NCBI RefSeq assembly: GCF_000003815.2
Contig: NC_049987.1
Span: 3,528,026 to 3,592,025 of the forward strand
DNA: 64,000 nt
Reading direction: 5' to 3'
From: Branchiostoma floridae
Taxonomy: Eukaryota; Chordata; Leptocardii; Amphioxiformes; Branchiostomatidae
Under the pieces are notes generated by a model. The model worked only from the letters and a program-made list of their open reading frames with translations. It did no database searches and had not been told where the DNA came from. The translations under genes and the position numbers were made by a program. This document shows positions 26,804 to 37,574 of the stretch, piece by piece; position 1 is the stretch's first letter, and each line of letters opens with the position of its first letter.

Positions 26804-27602
26804 GTATATCGATTTCAATTTCACCTTGGATCTAACGTCTATCCACATACATTGCAATTTCTCATCACTTTTTTATAATATTGATAACATTTATGTAATG
26901 TACATCACTCTGTAATAAAGCTAGTTCACAGTAAGAAACAGACGATAGTATAATAGATTTATTCGAAAATTCATAAATATTTTTCTTATTCATACGGACT
27001 TTTACTTTTTTTATTCCAATTGAAAGCGCATTTGTATTTTACACTCCGGCAAATGTGAAAGTGGAGAGCCAAATCTCTGCATCTAGCCGCTGTCTGCGAA
27101 GATGACGGACAAATTACGACTCATTTTTCCCGTACAAAAATCAATTTCCTGCCCACCCAGTATACGACCTTACTCCGATGCATTTCCCGATGGTGGCTTA
27201 GAAGTAACTTGGTACGCCCTAATCTACATGTATGTAGCCGTGTGGACATATGAAAACAATAACCTTTACAAATTGTTCATTCTCTTTTTTATTTTTAACA
27301 TTGCTCCTAGCAAGAGTAGCATGTATTAAAAGTAATGCCTTTATTCAACGAAACGCTCGCTCAGAATGGAGGCATGCAAACTGATGAGGCATCTCGGGAA
27401 CGGTGCCAGATAATAGCTCTATGGCGTTTTATTCACCCTGTCCATTTGATTTGAGAAACGGTTGTTCGGTTCGCAGTATACAATTGGGGGTAAAGGGGAA
27501 GGCATAACAGTGATATGATTCAACCATTACGGCCATATGATGTAGTATTTACTGCTTTTTTCAGTCAATATAAACGCACTCTTCTATTTCCTTGAAATAC
27601 AG
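26804..27602 (+). other. intron 6 of receptor A
   Basis: 799 bp. A short open frame at 27102-27329 has no recognisable similarity. Confidence 0.6.
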
Positions 27603-27755
27603 ACGTCGGTTGCTCTTGTTTATGATGCCGTCTACGTCATCGCCCACGCTCTATCCAGCCTTCAGAGAAAGACAAACATCCGCCTGGACCCCATTATGTG
27701 TGAGCAGGGAAATCCCTGGCCTCTCGGGAAGGCTTTCACAGCTCAGCTGAAGAAG
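27603..27755 (+). CDS. receptor A exon 7: amino-terminal domain
   Basis: Phase 0 at both ends, 51 codons. TSVALVYDAVYVIAHALSSL matches the ALMYDAV helix of GRIK, followed by CEQGNPWPLGKAFTAQLKK, which carries the conserved Cys of the C..(K/N)PW motif. Confidence 0.93.
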
Positions 27756-28137
27756 GTAGGCGGATCAGAATGCAGATTAACGGAAAACAAGCACAGACAA
27801 TTCACGACTAGCGCTGTACGTGATGATTATGATTGGTCGTTACTTTTATTGTATCTGCAACGAGGAGCCTATTGTGATAAGTCATAATGCAATTTCTATT
27901 CTCCCGTGCGTGTAAGGCTAAAATGTCATTCACCATTTTCCACAATCTGGTTTGAAACAATGCCAAGTTCTGCCAGAATGCTTGACAATTCCTTTCAACA
28001 ATTTATACCAGAAAGTAAATTTATTTACTTTCAACGCAGCTTACATTTTTCCATGTCAAAATTTTCCCATATACCCTTACATTGAGGAACAAAAGAAATT
28101 GCAAATATTATGAGAAAATTTAAACGAAGATATGAAT

Positions 28138-28631
28138 NNNNNNNNNNNNNNNNNNNNNNNNNNNNNNNNNNNNNNNNNNNNNNNNNNNNNNNNNNNNNNN
28201 NNNNNNNNNNNNNNNNNNNNNNNNNNNNNNNNNNNNNNNNNNNNNNNNNNNNNNNNNNNNNNNNNNNNNNNNNNNNNNNNNNNNNNNNNNNNNNNNNNNN
28301 NNNNNNNNNNNNNNNNNNNNNNNNNNNNNNNNNNNNNNNNNNNNNNNNNNNNNNNNNNNNNNNNNNNNNNNNNNNNNNNNNNNNNNNNNNNNNNNNNNNN
28401 NNNNNNNNNNNNNNNNNNNNNNNNNNNNNNNNNNNNNNNNNNNNNNNNNNNNNNNNNNNNNNNNNNNNNNNNNNNNNNNNNNNNNNNNNNNNNNNNNNNN
28501 NNNNNNNNNNNNNNNNNNNNNNNNNNNNNNNNNNNNNNNNNNNNNNNNNNNNNNNNNNNNNNNNNNNNNNNNNNNNNNNNNNNNNNNNNNNNNNNNNNNN
28601 NNNNNNNNNNNNNNNNNNNNNNNNNNNNNNN
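28138..28631. other. assembly gap (494 N)
   Basis: Unknown bases; open frames spanning this stretch are artefacts. Confidence 0.99.
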
Positions 28632-29395
28632 AGCAAGCCTGTAACATATAGACTGCAAAGAATCACCAAGGAAAACTGCCACTAGGCACTTCGAGGAGGT
28701 TTACAACAATAGCCATGGTAAGATCCTTTAACGCCACACAGGTGCACAGCTAGAATATATCACTGTGGGGTTGGTCAAATGGTGAATGGTTTCTGCACAC
28801 AACTTGTCCAACACGTCTGGGTCACAAGACAAATGGTAAAACTAGAGATCCGGAACGAAGGCATAGAACAGGAGAGAATAAAGGTGCTTGACCCAATGAG
28901 CTTTTATGGTAAGATCGAACATGTGCTGTCAGCTTCGGGATTGTCCCTTCAAAGTTTTATAACCTTTACAAAAGCTGCTGCAATACGGAGGATATTATCG
29001 TTGTAAATTCTTTGCACTTATCCGACCGAGAGTAGTGTTCTGTCTTCCGTTGACGTCTTTGCTGATTTGGAGTATTGTCGAAATGCCATTATCAGTACTT
29101 AACAGGGTAGTAGAAGTTTACAGTATAAATCAATATCTCGAAAGGAAGACATAACTACGTTCAACGACTTCTATACAATATAACATTACGGATGCTTCGC
29201 AAGAATTTGTACATCACGATGTTTCCCTTACATTCAGTTTGTTTGTATGACATACCGCCTTATGGCAAAACAAACCAGGCTTGTAGACGCTGCCTATCCG
29301 GAATGATTTATTTGAACCACTCACAAGTACGGCGTACCCTATTTTTCCGACGTGGTGGGTTCTTTTATGTGCTTGATGCGTGGTTCTCCTCCAGT

Positions 29396-29560
29396 AACGT
29401 CTTATCCGAGGAATCTTCGTATAACCATAGTTAGGTGCTTATTTTCACCCGAGTTAAGTCGTGCAAAGTGTCTTACCTAATTGCATATAAACGCCTGTTC
29501 AGAGATTAGAACACTAAACCTCTAGGATTGTGGCCAAACATCCTATCATTACGCCACGTT
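29396..29560 (+). repeat. dispersed repeat family 1, copy 3
   Basis: ACGTCTTATCCGAGGAATCT, GGTGCTTATTTTCACCCGAG and TTAAGTCGTGCAAAGTGTCT follow in the same order as at 17163-17305. Confidence 0.55.
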
Positions 29561-29610
29561 ACGCAACGTTACGCTAACTACAGAGAATTATTTTCAACCT
29601 ATTTCGCTAG

Positions 29611-29718
29611 GTCAGTATCCAGGGTCTGTCCGGACCGATTGGGTTTGACAAGAACGGCAGAAGGACCACCTTCCAACTGAACGTTATCAACGTGCGAGAA
29701 CAGTCCAAGGCACAAAGG
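29611..29718 (+). CDS. receptor A exon 8: amino-terminal domain
   Basis: 36 codons, phase 0 at both ends. VSIQGLSGPIGFDKNGRRTT followed by FQLNVINVREQSKAQR matches the (E)GLTG.I.FN..G.RT.F.LD motif. Exon 9 of gene B has the same length and phases. Confidence 0.92.
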
Positions 29719-30237
29719 GTAATCTGAACACTTTGTTTATCGGCCACATTTTCACATCTGATAGATTCAGTATACTATTGTCTATCTTAGCATCCTTTTA
29801 TTATTGGAAGTCATTGCAAATAAACGGATGCATCGACTTATGACATATCATGACATATGTAATGAAGGTAGCTTGCGGACAAGAGGGGTAAATTGAGGGA
29901 TAAAAAGAGTACTGCAAAAGAGTTAGATTTGTATGGTTGGAACAAAAGTCATTTAGGCATAAGCAATTGGGAAAGAGTCATGAACAGAGACGAGGGGGGA
30001 TACAAGCTGAGCCACGTTTGGGACGGCATTCTTGCTGCTGCGGCGCCACCTACACCTACCTAAGTAGCAACAAGAAAAGGTTTCCAGTCATTCTACCCTG
30101 ATGATGGTGTCTGACAGACATCGAAACGTCGGGTGTACTCCTTGGGTGTGCCTGAAGAACTTTACTACATAAGTCTAGAGTAGAAATTTCAGGGATTGAA
30201 AATCTTTTTGATAAAACTGTTTTGTTTGTTTTTATAG
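29719..30237 (+). other. intron 8 of receptor A
   Basis: 519 bp. A retroelement-like tail motif lies near 30100-30135 (GACAGACATCGAAACGTCGG). Similar GAAACGTC motifs occur near 43125 and, reversed, near 41365. Confidence 0.5.
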
Positions 30238-30348
30238 CTTGGTTTTTGGACACCTGACAAAGGTCTGAACATGACAGAAGAGAAGAAGGGCCGGGCAGTG
30301 TCTCCAGGGTCCCTCAGGAACCGGACTTTTGTTGTCACCACAAGATTG
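30238..30348 (+). CDS. receptor A exon 9: linker to the ligand-binding domain
   Basis: 37 codons, phase 0 at both ends. LGFWTPDKGLNMTEEKKGRA matches IGTW....GLNMT. It then runs to SLRNRTFVVTTRL, the first strand of the S1 half. NMT and NRT sequons. Confidence 0.93.
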
Positions 30349-30862
30349 GTAATACTATAACTTCTACAAGTCAACTACAATGTGTGCTTTGGAAAAATAT
30401 AATGGTTATTGCCACAACAGCGCCGCATTAGATTTACACAGTCGAACCCCAGGCACTCTTTCGCGTAGAATTTGTTGATATTGGACTAAGATCAAGTAGA
30501 CAATGAACAGCATTTTAGATTATAAACTGTGTTATGATAATGAAATGATAAGTTGCGCGGAATCACAAATCTAGTCTAACACAACAGTTCGACTTCGTCT
30601 CGCTTCTCGGTAATGGTGAAAATGTAGGACTGTATGGGTTTAGCTATGGTCGGTTTGTCAAAATGCATGAGGAATATAAACTTGTCAGTGCTACTGTGTC
30701 TAAAATGAGGGAATCTACTTTCCATGTAATTAGATAGAGTAGTTCTATCATTTACATACATATCGCAATCAACAGTAAAGTGCACTTCATCTTCTACCAT
30801 GTTTGAGGTACAAAATTGGCAGACTCTATGTTGATAATGTGCAAACAACATTCCCCCATCAG
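30349..30862 (+). other. intron 9 of receptor A, mostly a retroelement remnant
   Basis: 514 bp. Its 3' half is occupied by the antisense reverse-transcriptase remnant at 30576-30840, which ends about 20 bp before the exon 10 acceptor. Confidence 0.6.
30576..30840 (-). pseudogene. non-LTR retrotransposon polymerase C-terminus, remnant
   Basis: Read on the minus strand, HRVCQFCTSNMVEDEVHFTV is followed by DCDMY. This is the C-x2-C-x7-E-x-H-x4-C zinc-knuckle-like pattern near the C-terminus of many LINE polyproteins. The frame runs on to RDEVELLC and a stop at 30576. Only this tail is present. It sits antisense in intron 9 of receptor A. The family is inferred from the motif. Confidence 0.6.
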
Positions 30863-31063
30863 GAGCCACCATTTGTGATGTTCAAGAGAGACTGGACATC
30901 TGGAGGCGACAACCTGTTCGAAGGTTACTGCATGGATCTCCTAGACGAGCTGTCGAAGATGCTGGGTTTTAAGTACAGGGTTTCCCTGGTGCCAGACGCC
31001 AACTACGGGTTTGAGAACGAAGACGGCGTGTGGGATGGGATGGTACGGGAGCTCATGGAACGA
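30863..31063 (+). CDS. receptor A exon 10: S1 half of ligand-binding domain
   Basis: 67 codons, phase 0 at both ends. EPPFVMFKRD aligns with the (E)PYV(L/M) segment, with Phe in place of the usual Tyr. Then come FEGYCMDLLDELSKMLGFKY and DANYGFENEDGVWDGMVREL, which keeps the Tyr of the (K/Q)YG motif. Confidence 0.95.
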
Positions 31064-32120
31064 GTACGTAACGTTATATCTTTGCACTTTTTAGCTCAGA
31101 ATAAAACACATGTATCTATATAGCCGGTATAACCGCCCTTCGGTGTAACAGACCAGTTCCCCAGCGGAGCAGCAGCTGGCTTTATTACACTGAACGATCC
31201 GTCACACCTAGCTTTTACACATCTATCTGCAAGTGTTCTTTAAAACTATCCAGAGAAGATGCTTGTGATTGGTGATAGCATATTCCACTCTACGAAACTT
31301 CTGGGAAAATACGAATTTTTTGAACACAACAATCCTAGGTTGGTAACTTCAAGTGACTTCCATTGCAGTTCTGATTTCATATTGGTAACACTAACATCCC
31401 TGCTTTAGCTCATTGTACAGAATCTGGCAGCTTGGATCTATACCCTTTCAGTTTATTTTTGCCTTTCTTTGTATACAGATCCCATACTGTTACGGCATCC
31501 AAGGTTTGGTCTAACCAGTAACGTGTATGCAAGTGATTTTACCCTAAACATACTAATATACAAACATTACCGTAGTTTCCAATGATAACATCTGGCGTAT
31601 TTTTCCAAAATACTTTTCATGAATAGAAATGTTGTAAAAGCTATGCATTTTAACATATCCTATCATTTTTTTTTATTTCAGCTAAACTGTTTGCTATCAG
31701 AAATCACTATGGGATTTATTTCTTAATGTTTCCATCAGCATCTATTCATTTCTTGCAGACGATGGGCTTTTAGCAAAAACGTCCAGTAAAGTCAAGTCAA
31801 GTTAATTGCAAAACGATTGCATCGGGTACAATGTATGGCAAATAACACGCATTCCTAATAACTACAACGTATCTACCCTTATATATATCTATTGTACTAA
31901 TCTAACATAATTACTCAAAACAGAACACAACTAGATGCATAGTGCACTTCACATTGTTATGGCACGATTTCTTTTTTTTTCATAGCATTATATATATATA
32001 GTACCCTAAGCTGACAGATATTGGTCAGTCATTGTTTATCCCTAAATTGAACTATTTTTTTCGTTAAACCATTGTGTTGTACGCAAACGTCCTTATGGTC
32101 TTAAATTGTACGATCCCTAG
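31064..32120 (+). other. intron 10 of receptor A
   Basis: 1.06 kb. It begins with the reverse-oriented dispersed repeat at 31116-31180; the rest is AT-rich with no coding signal. Confidence 0.6.
31116..31180 (-). repeat. dispersed repeat fragment, copy of 1106-1170 reversed
   Basis: TATATAGCCGGTATAACCGC followed by CCTTCGGTGTAAC is the reverse complement of the block upstream of the gene, with few changes. Confidence 0.6.
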
Positions 32121-33512
<1,392 letters not shown>

Positions 33513-33657
33513 GATTAGCATCGACCCGTATGAGTCTCTAGATCTGCCTGCTATGGAGGAGAATCACTTCACTTTGATGAACAGTCTGTGGTTCACTTTG
33601 GGTGCCTTAATGCAGCAGGGTTCAGACATGTGGTCACGGGCTGCTTCTACCAAGATG
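33513..33657 (+). CDS. receptor A exon 12a: alternative pore-loop exon, divergent form
   Basis: It follows TGATTTTTTGCAG, enters in phase 2 completing the Trp codon, and ends in phase 0 before GTGAGT. It encodes [20 protein letters not shown], then [20 protein letters not shown] and SRAASTKM. This is the whole re-entrant pore loop, with Gln at the Q/R site. It lacks the PCNP motif of kainate receptors. [15 protein letters not shown] resembles AMPA-type pores (SLWFSLGAFMQQGCD). It has the same phases as exon 12b, which lies 58 nt downstream. Confidence 0.93.
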
Positions 33658-33715
33658 GTGAGTTGGTAAACATCCCTCACGAAGCTAACTACATCCTCTG
33701 ATTCCACTACTCCAG
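33658..33715 (+). promoter_or_regulatory. 58-nt intron between the two alternative pore exons
   Basis: GTGAGT...CAG with a branch-point-like GCTAACT; its A is at 33688, 30 nt from the 5' splice site and 27 nt from the AG. This spacing is probably too short for both ends to be used together. Steric interference of this kind enforces exclusive choice in alpha-tropomyosin-type exon pairs. Using this intron would also shift the frame. Confidence 0.7.
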
Positions 33716-33854
33716 GTACGATCCGGATCCGTGTAACCCAGACTCCAATGTGGAGGAGAACAATTTCACTCTCCTGAACAGTTTCTGGTACAACATTGGT
33801 GCCTTCATGCAGCAGGGCTCTGAGTCCCTGCCGAGAGCAGTCTCCACTCGGACC
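33716..33854 (+). CDS. receptor A exon 12b: alternative pore-loop exon, kainate-like form
   Basis: It enters in phase 2 and ends in phase 0 before GTGAGT. It encodes [20 protein letters not shown], then [20 protein letters not shown] and AVSTRT. This is close to WYDAHPCNP...[14 protein letters not shown](L/F)MQQGSE of vertebrate kainate subunits and to gene B. It is 46 codons against 48 in exon 12a. Confidence 0.95.
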
Positions 33855-35183
33855 GTGAGTTCGATGAGTGACCACTGGCATGGACATACATGACTGTCTC
33901 ATCTGCATGGCCTGTCTTGCATGACCTCATGCTTGTACTTCTAACCCTGTCAGTTTTTTTTCACCAACATCCATTCCCCACCGCTTCACAGGCTGCACTT
34001 CACCAGATTTTCCTCTGTCGATGCATGGTTCGTCCAAGTAAACAAGAAGCCAGATGATTATTCCTCGTTGTTTCTCGTTTATGGCCGATGTTTCACATTA
34101 TGCGTGCGTTTACACATTCACTGCATATTGATAGAAATTGTGTCCTTGATGTTTTTAAGCAGTCACTTGTCTATGTATCTTGCAGATTTATGGATTTATT
34201 TGAAGCATGAACGTATTTGACCGTGTCTTTGCATTTATCTTTGTGATTCTATTACCTAAACAATGAATAAACATGCACCCTCCGTTGTGCATAGCAGGCG
34301 GTTATGCCATAATCTTCATTCAAAGACAAAACCAAAAAGGTGAAAATTCACAATGACATTTCGTACAAAGCAAAATATATCATAGGTTTTTCTACGTCGA
34401 TGTGATCCATCTCTATTAATAAAAATATAAGAACGCTAATATGAAAATATTGCGACGAATGAATCCATGGTAATATTTCATCGACTTAGGCTCACTTTGA
34501 AAGAATGATGGGTCGTGATTTTAATTGCATTGCTTTAAACCGTGTTTGTTTGTAAACCTTGAGAGTCTTAAGCCCCGATCTATCATTGACTTGAATGTCA
34601 ACTGTTTGGTTGATGCCTTGGGGATAGTACCTCTGTTTTGGCATTGATATAAAAGTATGTGACTAACTGGTGAGACCCAAAGAAATAACAGGTGGACATC
34701 ATTACTGCGAGTCCGGCACACGGTGATACTCCAGCCATGTTTCATAACATCTCCAACTTATTTAATTTTTACCTAGTTGTGGATTTTAGATGATAACTTA
34801 ATTAAAGCACCAACGTTCCAAGAATATCATTAACATCCGTAAATCAAACTTGCAATTGTCACAGCTATGCAGAAGGATCGGATACTAGTATATGTCTTAC
34901 CCATGCTACAATATAATAATTGACACATGTTTGATAATGATAATAATGATAATAAAAGACATAAACATTCGATTATAAGTTAATTGGCATCACAGAACTT
35001 GAGATATAGACCTTATTGTACCAAACCAACAATGGCCTCTGTTATGGCCTCTGTTATGACCTTAGCAATTTTGTCTTAACTGCATACAGTATGGCTGACG
35101 TCGGTGTCTCAATTTGCATGAAATACTGTGTCAGTGACACTTGATTTCCAATGTTGTAAAAGCTGACAACATATTCCAACCAG
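33855..35183 (+). other. intron 12 of receptor A
   Basis: 1.33 kb with no coding signal. It includes an ATAATGATAATAATGATAAT stretch near 34935 and tandem GTTATGGCCTCT near 35035. Confidence 0.6.
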
Positions 35184-35363
35184 GTGATGGGTTCCTGGTG
35201 GTTCTTCATGTTAATTATCATCTCCTCCTACACGGCAAACCTGGCGGCCTTCCTGACCGTGGAGAGGATGGTCATACCGATCGAGTCAGCAGAGGATCTG
35301 GCCGCGCAAACACAGATCCACTACGGCTGCCTCCAGGGAGGGACCACCATGACATTTTTCAAG
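35184..35363 (+). CDS. receptor A exon 13: M3 gate and start of S2
   Basis: 60 codons, phase 0 at both ends. [20 protein letters not shown] followed by LTVERM is the M3 helix with the SYTANLAAF gate. Then come [20 protein letters not shown] and GTTMTFFK; the Thr-Thr pair aligns with the S2 residues that bind the glutamate gamma-carboxylate. Confidence 0.96.
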
Positions 35364-35463
35364 GTATACCAACAAGTAATTTTACTTATACGGTCAAACC
35401 TGCCCTAAGCAACCACTCGAAGGACTGATCAAAAATGGTTTGTGGTTACACCCAAGTGAGTTA

Positions 35464-35727
35464 GTGTGTGGGTTGTTTGGTTGGTTGTTTTGTTGGTTGT
35501 TTTGTTGGTTGTTTTGTTGGTTGTTTTGTTGGTTGTTTTGTTGGTTGGTAGGTTGGTTGGTAGGTTGGTTGTTTGGTTGTTTGTTTGTTTGGTTGGTTGG
35601 TTGGTTGGTTGTTCTGTTGGTTGTTTTGTTGGTTGGTTGTTTTGTTGGTTGGTTGGTTGGTTGTTTTGTTGGTTGGTAGGTTGGTATTTTGGTTGGTTGC
35701 TTGGTTGGTTGGTAGGTTGTTTGTTAC
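35464..35727. repeat. (TTGG/TTTTGTTGG)n low-complexity tract
   Basis: About 260 bp of strongly strand-biased GT-only repeats with units of 4-16 bp. Confidence 0.9.
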
Positions 35728-35734
35728 CTCCATG

Positions 35735-36248
35735 AAATGTCATGGAGGTTATATTTACCTCCATGAAATGTAATGGAATGGAGGTTATATTTTACCCCGC
35801 ATTTGTCTGTGTGTCTGTGTGTGTGTGTGTGTGTGTAAACAAGATAACTCAAGAACGGTTGGGTGGATTGGTTTCATACTTGGTGTGTAGGTGGGGTGTG
35901 ATGAAAGCTAGAAATGATTCGATTTTGGGCCCCCTAGCGGCTCCCCTTGGTACTGCAACGCAACTTCCGGTTTTGCTATCTCGGTGTTCTGAACATGCTA
36001 TGGTCACGATTTTTGAGTGTTAGATAGCTCTTGTTTTCAGGAAGAAATGGCATAAGTTTGGGCCCCCTAGCGTCTAGTTTTGGGATAGCAGGGGCATTTT
36101 TGTCAAAAACTTCTGAAGAGGATAACTCAAGAAGGGAACAACGGATTTTCATGATTTTTGGTATGTAGGTACCTTAGACAATGTTGTACAAGATAAAATA
36201 CCAATTATGCAAAATAGGAGCACATTGCATAATTAATGAGAATATCTA
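35735..36248 (+). mobile_element. dispersed element family 3 (TACCTCCATGAAATG), copy A
   Basis: It starts TTACCTCCATGAAATGTCAT, duplicated at 35757. It then has TAAACAAGATAACTCAAGAA, TTGGTTTCATACTT and GGCATTTTTGTCAAAA, and runs into the gap. The same order of blocks recurs at 51677-52437 (same strand) and at 48148-49140 (opposite strand). Non-coding, so non-autonomous. Confidence 0.7.
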
Positions 36249-36348
36249 NNNNNNNNNNNNNNNNNNNNNNNNNNNNNNNNNNNNNNNNNNNNNNNNNNNN
36301 NNNNNNNNNNNNNNNNNNNNNNNNNNNNNNNNNNNNNNNNNNNNNNNN
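36249..36348. other. assembly gap (100 N)
   Basis: Exactly 100 unknown bases, the usual placeholder for a gap of unknown size, between two long simple-repeat tracts. Confidence 0.99.
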
Positions 36349-36680
36349 CACCCTGGGTTTAAATTGGCTTTTCGAGGGAGGGCCCCAGCTCGCCCAGAAA
36401 AGTTTTCCTTGTGCGAGTTTGATACTGTTAATGTGGTCCATTTTCGTGGAGAGCTTAGATCCTTTTGAATTCGTGTTATCCAGTAGCTTGGTTTCATTGG
36501 TTGGCTTGGTCGGTCGGTTTGATGGGTGATTTCATTGCTTGATTGATCTGGTTGGTTGGTCAGTTGTTTGATTGGTTGGTCGGTTGGTTGGTACGTTAGT
36601 AGGTTGTTTGTTCGTTCTTTGTTAGTTTGTTTGTTCGTTTGTTTGGTTGGTTGGTTGGTTGGTTGGTCGGTCGGTCGGTC

Positions 36681-36925
36681 GGATGGATGGATGGATGGAT
36701 GGATGGATGGATGGATGGATGGATGGATGGATGGATGGATGGATGGATGGATGGATGGATGGATGGATGGATGGATGGATGGATGGATGGATGGATAAAC
36801 GGATGGATGGATAAATGGATGGATGGATAGATGGATACACGGATGGATACATGGATGGATAAATGGATGGATACATGGACGGATACATGGATGGATAAAT
36901 GGATGGATACATAGCTGGATAAATG
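36681..36925. repeat. (GGAT)n / (GGATACAT..)n tetranucleotide repeat
   Basis: More than 25 uninterrupted GGAT units followed by diverged units with ATAAATGG and ATACATGG variants. It is preceded by a GGTT/GGTC-rich tract from about 36545. Confidence 0.95.
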
Positions 36926-37348
36926 GATGAAGAGTGGTATGGCCTTAAGTTTGTCGTCTTAGATTACGTACGTGTAATCAAAACACATTCTAAAACCACG
37001 GGGATATAAAAGAAGTTCTACACATTCAATTATCTGATAATCATTGACCGTTCTTGGTAAGTAACGGAGAACTGCAGATGTACGAAGATTTGTGATTTAA
37101 TTCTACTTATGGTCAAAATTTAAAATCAATGTCCAGCTGAGCCATACCTCATGACCTCATTTGCGGTTATCGTGATGATTGTTGACTACTGACATTGTTT
37201 GTTATTCCTTTGATATTCTAAGGGTTGTGTTTCCTTCTTGTACATGTAAATCGTAAACACACGTGCTTATGACCTCATGGCTATGTCATCTTCATTTCAG
37301 TAAAATGATTTTCATCCAGGCTTTTTTCCCTTTTTCATATCTTAGCAG

Positions 37349-37574
37349 AACTCAAAAGTGCCAACCTACCAGAAGATGTGGGCATTCATGAATACGGTAG
37401 AGCCGAGTCCGTTCACCAAAACCGTGGAAGAGGGGATCCTCAGAGTTCTCAATGGAAACTACGCCTTTCTCCTAGAGTCTACTATGAACGAGTACGTCAG
37501 AAGAAAATCCTGCAACCTGACCCAGATAGGTGGACCACTGGATTCAAAGGGATATGGAATAGGGACACCCAATG
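37349..37574 (+). CDS. receptor A exon 14: S2 half of ligand-binding domain
   Basis: Phase 0 in, phase 1 out. [20 protein letters not shown] is followed by [20 protein letters not shown], whose Glu in LLEST binds the glutamate amino group, and then [19 protein letters not shown]. The acceptor is TAGCAG, a tandem NAGNAG site; use of the first AG (exon from 37346) would add one Gln. Gene B's matching exon has the identical length of 226 nt. Confidence 0.95.

Larger units (their letters stand above)
27756..29610 (+). other. intron 7 of receptor A, with assembly gap and a repeat
   Basis: Contains 494 unknown bases (28138-28631) and copy 3 of dispersed repeat family 1 (29396-29560). Exons 7 and 8 join in phase 0 with continuous similarity to GRIK, so no coding exon need be missing in the gap. 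Confidence 0.7.
35364..37348 (+). other. intron 13 of receptor A, repeat-filled
   Basis: 2 kb almost entirely of simple repeats and one dispersed element, with a 100-N gap. Open frames here (runs of W/L/G, or IHPS repeats on the other strand) are translations of simple repeats. Confidence 0.8.

Noticed and set aside
28031-28685. Long open frames on both strands made of X residues
   Set aside because: They span the 494-N assembly gap.
35429-35773. W/L/G-rich and N/Q/P/T-rich open frames
   Set aside because: Translations of a GT simple-repeat tract; no gene support.
36556-36912. MDGW and IHPS repeat 'proteins'
   Set aside because: Translations of the GGAT tetranucleotide repeat.
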